Shown here one piece after another: positions 1 to 6,068 of a DNA stretch of 6,112 bases (its first letter is position 1; every line of letters begins with the position of its first letter). The position numbers were made by a program, and so were the translations under genes. Source of the stretch: Noviherbaspirillum sp. (GTDB taxonomy: Bacteria > Pseudomonadota > Gammaproteobacteria > Burkholderiales > Burkholderiaceae); assembly GCA_028292785.1 (NCBI GenBank), contig JAQGLQ010000172.1, positions 1 through 6,112 on the forward strand. Reading direction: 5' to 3'. The notes below the pieces were generated by a model. The model saw nothing but the letters and a program-made list of their open reading frames with translations, ran no database searches and was not told the origin of the DNA.

Positions 1-827
1 TTGGCGATCAGCCTTTTCGCGGGAATCAGCGTGGGATGCACGCGCAGTTCGATACCGTGCACCGTGCGCTTGGCGATGCCCAGCAGCTTGATGCGGTATC
101 CGAGCTGTTCGGCATAACGGATATCCGTCGCCTGCAGCTTGGTGATGCCCTCTACATATGCCTTGTCGAACTGGACCGGGATGCCGAAAGCGATAGCCGA
201 CATGATAGTCGCCTTATGCGCCGCATCGATTCCCTCGATATCGAACGTCGGATCGGCTTCCGCATAGCCGAGGCGCTGGGCTTCCTTCAACACCGTGTCG
301 AAATCGAGCCCCTTGTCGCGCATTTCGGACAGGATGAAGTTGGTGGTGCCGTTGATGATGCCGGCAATCCACTCGATCCGGTTTGCGGTCAGGCCTTCGC
401 GCAGGGCCTTGATGATCGGAATGCCGCCGGCGACCGCCGCCTCGAAGGCGACCATCACGCCTTTCGCTTGCGCGGCCTGGAATATCTCGGTGCCATGCGT
501 CGCGAGCAGAGCCTTGTTGGCGGTCACGACATGTTTGCCGTTCGCGATCGCCTTCATGACGAGTTCCTTGGCGATCCCGTAGCCGCCGATGAGTTCGATG
601 ACGATGTCGATCTCCGGATTGTCAACCACGAGATGCGCATCGTTCACGACTTCGCATTCGCCGCGCGTGAGTTCGCGCGCGCGCTCGGTATTCAGGTCGG
701 CCACCATCGCGATTTCGATGCTGCGGCCGGCGCGGCGCTTGATTTCTTCCTGATTGCGTTTCAGTACATTGAATGTTCCGGAACCGACGGTACCGATGCC
801 TAGCAGGCCTACTTTGATGGGTTTCAT
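1..827 (-). CDS. hom: Homoserine dehydrogenase (5' part; gene continues past the left edge)
   Basis: NAD(P)H-dependent reduction of aspartate semialdehyde to homoserine, a cytoplasmic step on the way to threonine and methionine. The reading frame opens at ATG 827-825 and stays open for 275 codons to the edge, so the stop is not seen. Visible: N-terminal Rossmann motif GLLGIGTVGSG (residues 7-17), the VTANKALL segment with the conserved Lys105, NGTTNFIL (160-167), and the family signature region 183-205 (GYAEADPTFDIEGIDAAHK), whose Asp201 and Lys205 correspond to catalytic residues of the family. The rest of the catalytic domain and the C-terminal ACT domain usual in roughly 430-residue bacterial homologues would lie outside the window. 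No strong Shine-Dalgarno precedes the ATG. It follows alaA on the same strand after 77 bases, so co-transcription is plausible. The family assignment is secure; only completeness is unknown. Confidence 0.96.
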   Translation of the reverse strand, partial: MKPIKVGLLGIGTVGSGTFNVLKRNQEEIKRRAGRSIEIAMVADLNTERARELTRGECEVVNDAHLVVDNPEIDIVIELIGGYGIAKELVMKAIANGKHVVTANKALLATHGTEIFQAAQAKGVMVAFEAAVAGGIPIIKALREGLTANRIEWIAGIINGTTNFILSEMRDKGLDFDTVLKEAQRLGYAEADPTFDIEGIDAAHKATIMSAIAFGIPVQFDKAYVEGITKLQATDIRYAEQLGYRIKLLGIAKRTVHGIELRVHPTLIPAKRLIA

Positions 828-861
828 GTTTTCGAAATATTGAATGCTGCTCTAGAGTTGC

Positions 862-889
862 GCTGCCGGAGTTCGAACCGCCCGGCAGC
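862..889 (-). repeat. Inverted repeat (hairpin) in the alaA-hom spacer
   Basis: A perfect 8-bp inverted repeat, GCTGCCGG at 862-869 and CCGGCAGC at 882-889, with a 12-base loop. In the minus-strand transcript it sits after the alaA stop and 34 bases before the hom start. It is not followed by a T-run in the direction of transcription, so it does not look like a classic intrinsic terminator. It may be an mRNA-stability or processing element, or have no role. Confidence 0.45.
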
Positions 890-904
890 CTGTGCCCGGC
901 ACTT

Positions 905-2134
905 CTATGCCGTGCCGTGACGCTTGCGGTAACTTTCCAGGAAATGGGAGATGCGACCAATCGATTCGGTCAGATCGTCCGAATTCGGCAGGAACACGAC
1001 GCGGAAATGATCGGTAGTGGGGCAATTGAAACCGGTGCCCTGCACGATCAGCACGCGCTCTTCCGCCAGCAATTCATAGGCGAACTGCTGATCGTCGGCG
1101 ATCGGGTAGATTTTCGGGTCGAGACGCGGAAACATGTACAGCGCCGACTTGGGCTTGACGCAGGTTACACCCGGAATGTCGGTCAGGAGCTTGTGCGCGA
1201 GGTCGCGCTGCTTCAGCAGGCGGCCACCCGGCGCCACCAGGTCGTTGATGCTTTGATAACCTCCCAGCGCCGTCTGGATCGCATACTGGCCCGGGGCGTT
1301 CGCGCACAGGCGCATCGAGGCCAGCATGTTGAGTCCCTCGATGTAATCCTTCGCATGCCGCTTCTCTCCCGAGACCACCATCCATCCTGCGCGGTAGCCG
1401 CATGAACGGTAATTTTTTGACAACCCGTTGAAGGTGATGAAGAGCACATCATCGGCCAGCGAGGCGAGCGAGGTATGCGTGTGCCCGTCGTACAGGACCT
1501 TGTCGTAGATCTCGTCGGCGAACACGATCAGCTGATGTTGCCGGGCGACTTCCACGATCTGCTGCAGCAGATCGACCGGATAAAGCGCGCCGGTCGGGTT
1601 GTTCGGATTGATGACGACAATCGCCTTGGTGTTCGGGGTGATCTTGCGCTTGATGTCCTCGATGTCCGGCATCCAATCGGCCTGCTCATCGCACACATAG
1701 TGCACCGGCTTGCCGCCCGAGAGACTGACCGCCGCGGTCCAGAGCGGATAGTCGGGCGCCGGCACCAGCACCTCGTCGCCGTTGTTGAGCAACGCATTCA
1801 TGCTCATCACGATCAGCTCGGATGCGCCGTTGCCCAGATAGATGTCGTCGATGGTGACGCCCGCGACTTTTTTCTCCTGGGTGTAATGCATGATCGCCTT
1901 GCGCGGCGCGAACAAGCCTTTTGAATCCGTATACCCTGAGGCATTCGACAGATTACGGATCATGTCCTGCACGATCTCGTCCGGCGCATCGAAACCGAAC
2001 ACGGCCAGATTGCCGATGTTCAGCTTGATGATCTTGTGGCCTTCTTCTTCCATCTGTCGGGCCTTTTCAAGGACCGGGCCACGGATGTCGTAGCAGACAT
2101 CAGCCAGTTTTTTCGATTTTTGAATCGGTCGCAC
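905..2134 (-). CDS. alaA: AlaA-type alanine (glutamate-pyruvate) aminotransferase
   Basis: PLP-dependent class I aminotransferase (fold type I, cytoplasmic) that makes alanine from pyruvate and glutamate; this activity is known for E. coli AlaA (YfbQ) and inferred here. Very close likeness throughout: VCYDIRGPV near the N-terminus, SELIV, VPAPDYPLWTAAVSLS, NPNNPTG, FADEIYDK, FNGLSK with the PLP lysine, ASMRLCAN, and a C-terminal FRVVFLP with the carboxylate-binding Arg. I chose GTG 2134-2132 (409 residues) because AAGGG lies 9 bases upstream, the N-terminus then reads MRPIQKSKKLADVCYDIRGP like E. coli AlaA, and the PLP lysine falls at 240 and the NPNNPTG asparagine at 179, as I recall for E. 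coli. An in-frame ATG at 2167 (420 residues) and TTG at 2185 lack a visible ribosome site. The usual NIGNPAPFGF segment reads NIGNLAVFGF, a mild variation. It lies upstream of hom on the same strand. Confidence 0.93.
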   Translation of the reverse strand: MRPIQKSKKLADVCYDIRGPVLEKARQMEEEGHKIIKLNIGNLAVFGFDAPDEIVQDMIRNLSNASGYTDSKGLFAPRKAIMHYTQEKKVAGVTIDDIYLGNGASELIVMSMNALLNNGDEVLVPAPDYPLWTAAVSLSGGKPVHYVCDEQADWMPDIEDIKRKITPNTKAIVVINPNNPTGALYPVDLLQQIVEVARQHQLIVFADEIYDKVLYDGHTHTSLASLADDVLFITFNGLSKNYRSCGYRAGWMVVSGEKRHAKDYIEGLNMLASMRLCANAPGQYAIQTALGGYQSINDLVAPGGRLLKQRDLAHKLLTDIPGVTCVKPKSALYMFPRLDPKIYPIADDQQFAYELLAEERVLIVQGTGFNCPTTDHFRVVFLPNSDDLTESIGRISHFLESYRKRHGTA

Positions 2135-2143
2135 AGGTACTTT

Positions 2144-2148
2144 CCCTT
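2144..2148 (-). promoter_or_regulatory. Ribosome binding site deciding the alaA GTG start
   Basis: Read on the minus strand, AAGGG (continuing AAAG) lies 9 bases before GTG 2134-2132. No comparable purine-rich site precedes the upstream in-frame ATG (2167) or TTG (2185), so this site favours the GTG start. Confidence 0.55.
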
Positions 2149-2199
2149 GTGTTTTTTGGAGCAACATGTGAACTCGATGTTGCAACGCGAAAAGGAACC

Positions 2200-2228
2200 A
2201 TTGTGCCGAAAGCGCCTTGTTTTATCAA
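2200..2228 (-). promoter_or_regulatory. Predicted sigma70-type promoter for alaA
   Basis: On the minus strand, a -35 box TTGATA (2228-2223) is followed after exactly 17 bases by a -10 box CACAAT (2205-2200). Expected transcription start is near 2193, giving a leader of about 60 bases to the GTG start of alaA. If this is the active promoter, the TTG at 2185 would sit almost at the transcript end, which also argues against it as the start codon. Prediction from sequence only. Confidence 0.5.
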
Positions 2229-2238
2229 TGCATATGAA

Positions 2239-2266
2239 CCTGTCGAGGCGCGGAAGACGTTACAAT
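2239..2266 (+). promoter_or_regulatory. Possible promoter for the Mth938-arn operon
   Basis: TACAAT at 2261-2266 is a good -10 hexamer facing the plus-strand genes. The -35 region 16 bases upstream (CCTGTC, 2239-2244) is a poor match, so an activator or another sigma factor would have to help if this is used. It would lie back to back with the predicted alaA promoter, with about 10 bases between the two -35 regions, and would leave a leader of roughly 155 bases before the first gene. No PmrA-type box (paired YTTAAK half-sites) is visible; the sequence TTAA does not occur between the predicted alaA start and 2428. Confidence 0.3.
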
Positions 2267-2428
2267 GCCGCTTCTTTTTATTATTTGCCAGATACTCTTT
2301 TTCTAAGCCACCCGGCTGAGCGAATCGACGCAGCCTTGCAGCGGGCGGGCGCTCCGCACCGTGGCTGCGCCTGGAGCATGCCGGCGCGGCCTGTTCATTT
2401 CTGTGAATACCGAACAATCCGAAACGCC
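2267..2428 (+). other. Untranslated leader of the plus-strand operon
   Basis: The first half (about 2268-2305) is rich in T and A, unlike its surroundings. The second half (about 2310-2400) is GC-rich with only short, weak self-complementary pieces, such as GCAGC 2338-2342 against GCTGC 2364-2368. I see no riboswitch, terminator or operator here. The frame of the next gene stays open upstream through this stretch, but its sequence does not look like that protein family, so I treat it as non-coding. Confidence 0.35.
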
Positions 2429-2806
2429 ATGAAACTCCATCCCACACAGACCCAGCATTATCAGACTGTCACTGCATATGACGACGAAGGCGTCGAGATC
2501 AATGCGGTGCGCCATGCACACAGCCTGCTCGTCATGCCGGAAGTTCCCCCTGTCGCCTGGCCTCCGACATCGTTCGAGGCACTGACCGCCGAACATTTCG
2601 CCCCGATCGAGGCGGCGCAACCGGACGTGGTCATTCTCGGCACCGGCAAGCGCCAGCGATTTATCCATCCGAAGCTGACGGCGGCCCTTACCAGGCGCCG
2701 CATCGGCGTCGAATGCATGGACAATCAGGCGGCCTGCCGGACCTACAACATCCTGATGGCCGAAGGCCGCAAGGTAGCGCTGGCCCTGATCTTCGATGCC
2801 CGATAA
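2429..2806 (+). CDS. Mth938-like domain protein (DUF498/COG3737), role unknown
   Basis: A 125-residue soluble protein filled by one Mth938-like domain. The supporting pieces are PDVVILGTGKRQRFIHP (65-81), a turn holding the family's conserved GTG, and IGVECMDNQAACRTYNILMA (92-111) followed by EGRKVALALIF, the usual C-terminal core. The human relative NDUFAF3 is a complex I assembly factor; no bacterial role is established to my knowledge, and I do not assign one. ATG 2429 is chosen because the domain begins right after it and its length is usual for the family; it has no clear Shine-Dalgarno. The in-frame ATG at 2378 would add residues unlike the family. It heads the plus-strand gene run and its end overlaps the proposed arnT start by 11 bases, so it is probably co-transcribed with arnT. 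It is divergent from alaA. Confidence 0.85.
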   Translation: MKLHPTQTQHYQTVTAYDDEGVEINAVRHAHSLLVMPEVPPVAWPPTSFEALTAEHFAPIEAAQPDVVILGTGKRQRFIHPKLTAALTRRRIGVECMDNQAACRTYNILMAEGRKVALALIFDAR

Positions 2807-4508
2807 AAACAACGCAAAACGCGCGATGATAGAACCATTCAAATCAAAAAAGATTATCTGCGTCCTACTGGTCATTTTTTGCCTCATCTGGTTTTACATG
2901 CTCGGCGCGCGCGCCCTGGTCCCGACCGATGAGGGGCGCTATGCGGAAATGGGCCGCGAGATGGCCGCCACGGGCGACTGGATCACCACGAGACTCAACG
3001 GCATCAAATATTTCGAAAAGCCGCCGCTGCAGGCCTGGATGAATGCCCTTACGTTCAGAGTATTCGGACTCGGCGAATGGCAGGCTCGCCTGTGGACCGG
3101 CCTGACCGGCTTGCTGGGCATTGCACTGGTGGCCCATGCCGGGCGACGGGTCTTCGGCGCGCGCGTCGGCCTTGCGGCTGGCGCGGTCCTCGGCGCGAGC
3201 TTCATGTGGGCCGCGCTCAGCCATGTCAACACGCTGGACATGGGTCTGGCTGCGATGATGACGCTGGCGCTTTGCGGACTATTGATAGCGCAGCGCGACG
3301 GGGCAAGTGTCCGGGAGCGGCGCAACTGGATGCTGCTGTGCTGGGCGGGAATGGCGCTGGCGGTCATGTCGAAAGGTTTGATCGGCGTGGTACTGCCGGG
3401 CGCGGTACTCGTGCTGTACACGATCGCCGCGCGTGATTGGGCTATCTGGAAACGGCTGCATTTCGCGGGCGGCCTGCTTGTATTTTTTGCAATCACCGTG
3501 CCATGGTTCGCGCTGGTCTCGATCAGAAATCCCGAGTTTGCGCATTTCTTTTTCATTCACGAACATCTTCAGCGCTTTACCAGCAATGTCCACCACCGCG
3601 AAGGAGCGTGGCATTACTTCTTCCCGATTCTGGTCGTCGGCATGCTTCCCTGGCTGGCAGTACTGCCGCAAAGTCTCTGGCATGGCGCAAAGAGTGAGTA
3701 TTTGGCAACGAAAGCCGCCATCCACGGATTCCGCCCGAAAATGCTGTTGCTCATCTGGGCGGTGTTCATCTTCTTTTTCTTCAGCATCTCCGGCTCAAAA
3801 CTGCCTTCGTACATCCTGCCCATCACTCCGGCGCTGGCATTGCTGATCGCGCTTTATCTGGAGCAGGCATCGCACAAGGCATTGATCGCCGCCGCCAGCC
3901 TGGTGGCCGTGTGCAGCGCCGTCGGACTTGCCTTCGTCGGCAGGATTCCTTCGATGCCGCAGGTTCCCTATGAAATTCCTTTGTATGAGAGCTATGTGCC
4001 ATGGGCCGCGGCAAGCGGCGTCGTGGCCCTGGCCGGGAGCGTGCTTGCGATCTGGCTCGCCCGTCGGTATCGTGACTGGGCGTTTCTGATCCTGGCCATG
4101 ACAGGCTTCATGACCAGCCAGCTGCTCATGTATGGACACGATACGCTCGGCCGCTATGCGGGCGCTTATATTCACGTTGGAGCCATCGAAGCAGAGCTCA
4201 CCCCGGAGACGCCAATTTACGCCGTCGGCCGTTATGAGCAGGCACTGCCCTTCTATCTACGCCGGACATTCATCCTTGTCCAGAATGCCGACGAAATGGC
4301 ATTCGGTCTGCAACAGGAACCTCACCTCTGGATTCCGCGGATCGAGGACTTCGTCGCAAAATGGACCGCCGACAATGCGGCCGAAAAAAAGTCAGTCGCT
4401 ATCATGAGGCCGGAAATTTACCGCGACATGCAAAAGGCCGGAGTACCCATGCGCGTCATCGCGGAAGACCCGCGCCGCGTTGTCGTCACCAATCAACTCA
4501 AAAAATGA
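2796..4508 (+). CDS. arnT: ArnT-like lipid A 4-amino-4-deoxy-L-arabinose transferase (GT-C, family GT83/PMT-type)
   Basis: Inner-membrane GT-C glycosyltransferase expected to move L-Ara4N from undecaprenyl phosphate to lipid A phosphates in the periplasm. At 570 residues it is close to E. coli ArnT (550). The first helix (about 19-40) is followed by the periplasmic loop with DEGRYAEMGREMAATGDW (45-62), including the acidic pair Asp45-Glu46, and then KYFEKPP (71-77). Further matches are the TLD acidic site (Asp148), HEHLQRF plus the later GMLPWLAVLP, and SGSKLPSYILP. About 13 hydrophobic segments precede a soluble C-terminal domain from about residue 450. This combination is specific to ArnT rather than general GT39 proteins, though the exact sugar and acceptor are inferred from family and from the ArnB-like and ArnC-like neighbours. 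Two starts are possible: ATG 2796, overlapping the previous gene by 11 bases, and ATG 2826 (560 residues, beginning MIEPFKSKK). Neither has a clear ribosome site; overlap favours coupling. Confidence 0.88.
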   Translation: MPDKNNAKRAMIEPFKSKKIICVLLVIFCLIWFYMLGARALVPTDEGRYAEMGREMAATGDWITTRLNGIKYFEKPPLQAWMNALTFRVFGLGEWQARLWTGLTGLLGIALVAHAGRRVFGARVGLAAGAVLGASFMWAALSHVNTLDMGLAAMMTLALCGLLIAQRDGASVRERRNWMLLCWAGMALAVMSKGLIGVVLPGAVLVLYTIAARDWAIWKRLHFAGGLLVFFAITVPWFALVSIRNPEFAHFFFIHEHLQRFTSNVHHREGAWHYFFPILVVGMLPWLAVLPQSLWHGAKSEYLATKAAIHGFRPKMLLLIWAVFIFFFFSISGSKLPSYILPITPALALLIALYLEQASHKALIAAASLVAVCSAVGLAFVGRIPSMPQVPYEIPLYESYVPWAAASGVVALAGSVLAIWLARRYRDWAFLILAMTGFMTSQLLMYGHDTLGRYAGAYIHVGAIEAELTPETPIYAVGRYEQALPFYLRRTFILVQNADEMAFGLQQEPHLWIPRIEDFVAKWTADNAAEKKSVAIMRPEIYRDMQKAGVPMRVIAEDPRRVVVTNQLKK

Positions 4509-4518
4509 AAGCCTTTTC

Positions 4519-4890
4519 ATGAGCCTGGGTACATTCGGGTTTATCCTTTCCGGCATATTACTCAACGCGCTGGCACAACTGCTGCTCAAAGCCGGCACGA
4601 ACGCAGTCGGCGCGATTCATTTGACAGCTGACAACTGGCTCACAACCGGAATTCAGCTCGCTACGCAGTTGCCGATTATCGGCGGCCTCGCCTGCTATGT
4701 CGTATCGGTAATGGTATGGATCATCGGCTTGTCGCGAGTGGATGTGACAATCGCCTATCCGCTCCTGTCGCTGGGCTACATCGTCAATGCGATCGGCGCG
4801 TGGTATTTTCTGGGTGAAGCGGTCACGGTCCAGCGGGTCCTAGCCATTGGCATCATTGTTGCCGGCGTCGCGTTACTGACGCGCAGTTGA
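4519..4890 (+). CDS. arnE: Small multidrug resistance-fold protein, ArnE-like undecaprenyl-phosphate-L-Ara4N flippase subunit
   Basis: A 123-residue inner-membrane protein with four helices at about 5-24, 50-70, 77-98 and 103-121, the layout of the SMR/EamA-like family. In helix 1 the position of the essential Glu14 of EmrE-type drug pumps is Asn16 (LLNALAQLLLKAG), so proton-coupled drug export is unlikely. Helix 3 reads VTIAYPLLSLGY, close to E. coli ArnE (GIAYPMLSLNF), and the C-terminal helix also fits. I infer that it flips the lipid-linked aminosugar to the periplasmic face for ArnT. E. coli needs two such proteins, ArnE and ArnF; only this one is visible, so it could act as a homodimer or have a partner elsewhere. 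ATG 4519 lies 10 bases after the arnT stop with a weak GAAAG site at 4507-4511; an upstream TTG at 4480 would overlap arnT and lacks support. Confidence 0.8.
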   Translation: MSLGTFGFILSGILLNALAQLLLKAGTNAVGAIHLTADNWLTTGIQLATQLPIIGGLACYVVSVMVWIIGLSRVDVTIAYPLLSLGYIVNAIGAWYFLGEAVTVQRVLAIGIIVAGVALLTRS

Positions 4891-4932
4891 ATCCGCGAAT
4901 TCGCTGACCGGCAATTTTTCAAGATTGGACAT

Positions 4933-6057
4933 ATGACCGAATCCTTCCTGCCTTTTTCAAAACCGACCATCGACGAAGCCACCATTGCCGCGGTTGCCGA
5001 CGTTCTGCGTTCCGGCTGGATTACCAGCGGGCCGAAGGTACAGGCATTCGAAACCCGGCTGTCGGAATATTTTGACGGCCGCACGGTTCGAACCTTTAAT
5101 TCCGGCACATGCACCATGGAGATCGCATTGCGGATCGCCGGCATCGGTCCGGGCGACGAAGTGATCACGACGCCGATTTCATGGGTAGCGACAGCCAATG
5201 TCATCCTCGAAGTCGGGGCGACGCCAGTGTTCGCCGATATCGATCCGCTCACGCGCAACATCGACCTCGACAAGCTGGAAGCAGCGATCACTCCTCGCAC
5301 CAGGGCGGTGATTCCGGTTTATCTCGCCGGGTTGCCGGTCGACATGAGCAGGCTTTATGCGATCGCGAAAAAGCACAATCTGCGCGTGATCGAAGATGCT
5401 GCCCAGGCAATCGGTTCGAGCTGGGAAGGCCGGCGAATCGGCACCTTCGGCGACCTGGTCTCCTTCAGTTTTCAGGCAAACAAAAATATCACGACCTCCG
5501 AGGGCGGCTGCCTCGTCCTTGCAGACGCGGATGAAGCCCGACTGGCCGAGAAATACCGCCTGCAAGGGGTGACCCGCCATGGTTTCGACGGGATCGACGT
5601 CGACGTGCTGGGCGGTAAATTCAATATGACGGATATTGCCGCCGCCATCGGACTCGGACAGTTCGCGCGTATCGATGAGGTGACGGCAAGACGCCGTTCG
5701 CTGGCACGATACTATTTCGAGCTTTTCGGCGCCGATTTCGAAGCGAAGTACGGAGCGCAGTTGCCGGTGCCGGACTTCGAGCAGAGCAACTGGCACATGT
5801 TCCAGATCGTGCTGCCCGACCGGATCAAGCGTTCCGATTTCATGGAGCAAATGATGAAGAACGCTGTCGGTATCGGTTATCACTATCCTGCCATTCATCT
5901 CTTTACGCTTTATCGCGAGCGCGGCTTCAGGGAAGGCATGTTCCCGGTCGCCGAGAAAATCGGCCGCCTGACCGTGACCCTGCCGATGTTCTATGCCATG
6001 ACCAGCGCCGACGTCGAGCGCGCGGTCAAGGCCGTCAAGGCGGTGCTGGCAAAATGA
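4933..6057 (+). CDS. arnB: ArnB-like UDP-4-amino-4-deoxy-L-arabinose aminotransferase (DegT/DnrJ/EryC1/StrS family)
   Basis: Cytoplasmic PLP enzyme expected to transfer an amino group from glutamate to UDP-4-keto-pentose, giving UDP-L-Ara4N. Its 374 residues match ArnB (about 380) end to end. The N-terminus FLPFSKP and SGWITSGPK (27-35) are nearly those of E. coli ArnB. VIEDAAQAIGS carries the PLP-nitrogen aspartate Asp155 and Gln158; FSFQANKNITTSEGG carries the Schiff-base lysine Lys184 (188 in the Salmonella enzyme, as I recall). GGKFNMTDIAAAIGL and a C-terminal GYHYPAIH...YRERG follow, with His322 at a conserved active-site position. The cofactor-phosphate loop reads SGTCTME (57-63) where ArnB has SATAGMH, a small departure. 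The family includes many other sugar aminotransferases, so the substrate rests on the neighbours: ArnT-like and SMR genes upstream, ArnC-like gene downstream. ATG 4933 follows the SMR stop by 42 bases with only a weak GGA site. Confidence 0.87.
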   Translation: MTESFLPFSKPTIDEATIAAVADVLRSGWITSGPKVQAFETRLSEYFDGRTVRTFNSGTCTMEIALRIAGIGPGDEVITTPISWVATANVILEVGATPVFADIDPLTRNIDLDKLEAAITPRTRAVIPVYLAGLPVDMSRLYAIAKKHNLRVIEDAAQAIGSSWEGRRIGTFGDLVSFSFQANKNITTSEGGCLVLADADEARLAEKYRLQGVTRHGFDGIDVDVLGGKFNMTDIAAAIGLGQFARIDEVTARRRSLARYYFELFGADFEAKYGAQLPVPDFEQSNWHMFQIVLPDRIKRSDFMEQMMKNAVGIGYHYPAIHLFTLYRERGFREGMFPVAEKIGRLTVTLPMFYAMTSADVERAVKAVKAVLAK

Positions 6058-6065
6058 AGGTGATC
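6058..6065 (+). promoter_or_regulatory. Ribosome binding site of the arnC-like gene
   Basis: AGGTGATC is complementary to eight bases of the usual 16S rRNA 3' tail and ends 3 bases before ATG 6069, placing the AGG core about 8 bases upstream. This supports ATG 6069 over the in-frame ATG 6054, which overlaps the arnB stop codon as ATGA and has no site of its own. Confidence 0.6.
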
Positions 6066-6068
6066 GCC

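Noticed and set aside
36..803. Long open frame of 255 codons on the plus strand opposite hom
   Set aside because: The opposite strand clearly encodes homoserine dehydrogenase with intact motifs; the plus-strand frame is an antisense shadow of GC-rich codons and resembles no family.
862..889. Stretch around GGTTCGAACTCC on the minus strand resembling the T-arm of a tRNA 3' end
   Set aside because: The bases flanking TTCGAAC do not form the 5-bp T stem, and there is no acceptor stem, D arm, anticodon arm or CCA nearby; the likeness is short and coincidental.
2036..2428. N-terminal extension of the Mth938-like frame by about 131 codons
   Set aside because: It overlaps the alaA 5' end and promoter region, its translation is unlike the family, and the complete domain begins at ATG 2429.
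2135..2428. PmrA- or PhoP-type operator upstream of the arn operon
   Set aside because: No paired YTTAAK or TGTTTA-type half-sites are visible; the sequence TTAA is absent from the leader and promoter stretch.
4895..4904. 10-bp palindrome GCGAATTCGC in the spacer between the SMR gene and arnB
   Set aside because: With no loop and no T-run after it, it is not a terminator; nothing marks it as an operator beyond the chance symmetry.
5179..5898. 239-codon minus-strand frame opposite arnB
   Set aside because: Antisense shadow of a gene with complete catalytic motifs; no recognisable domain or ribosome site.
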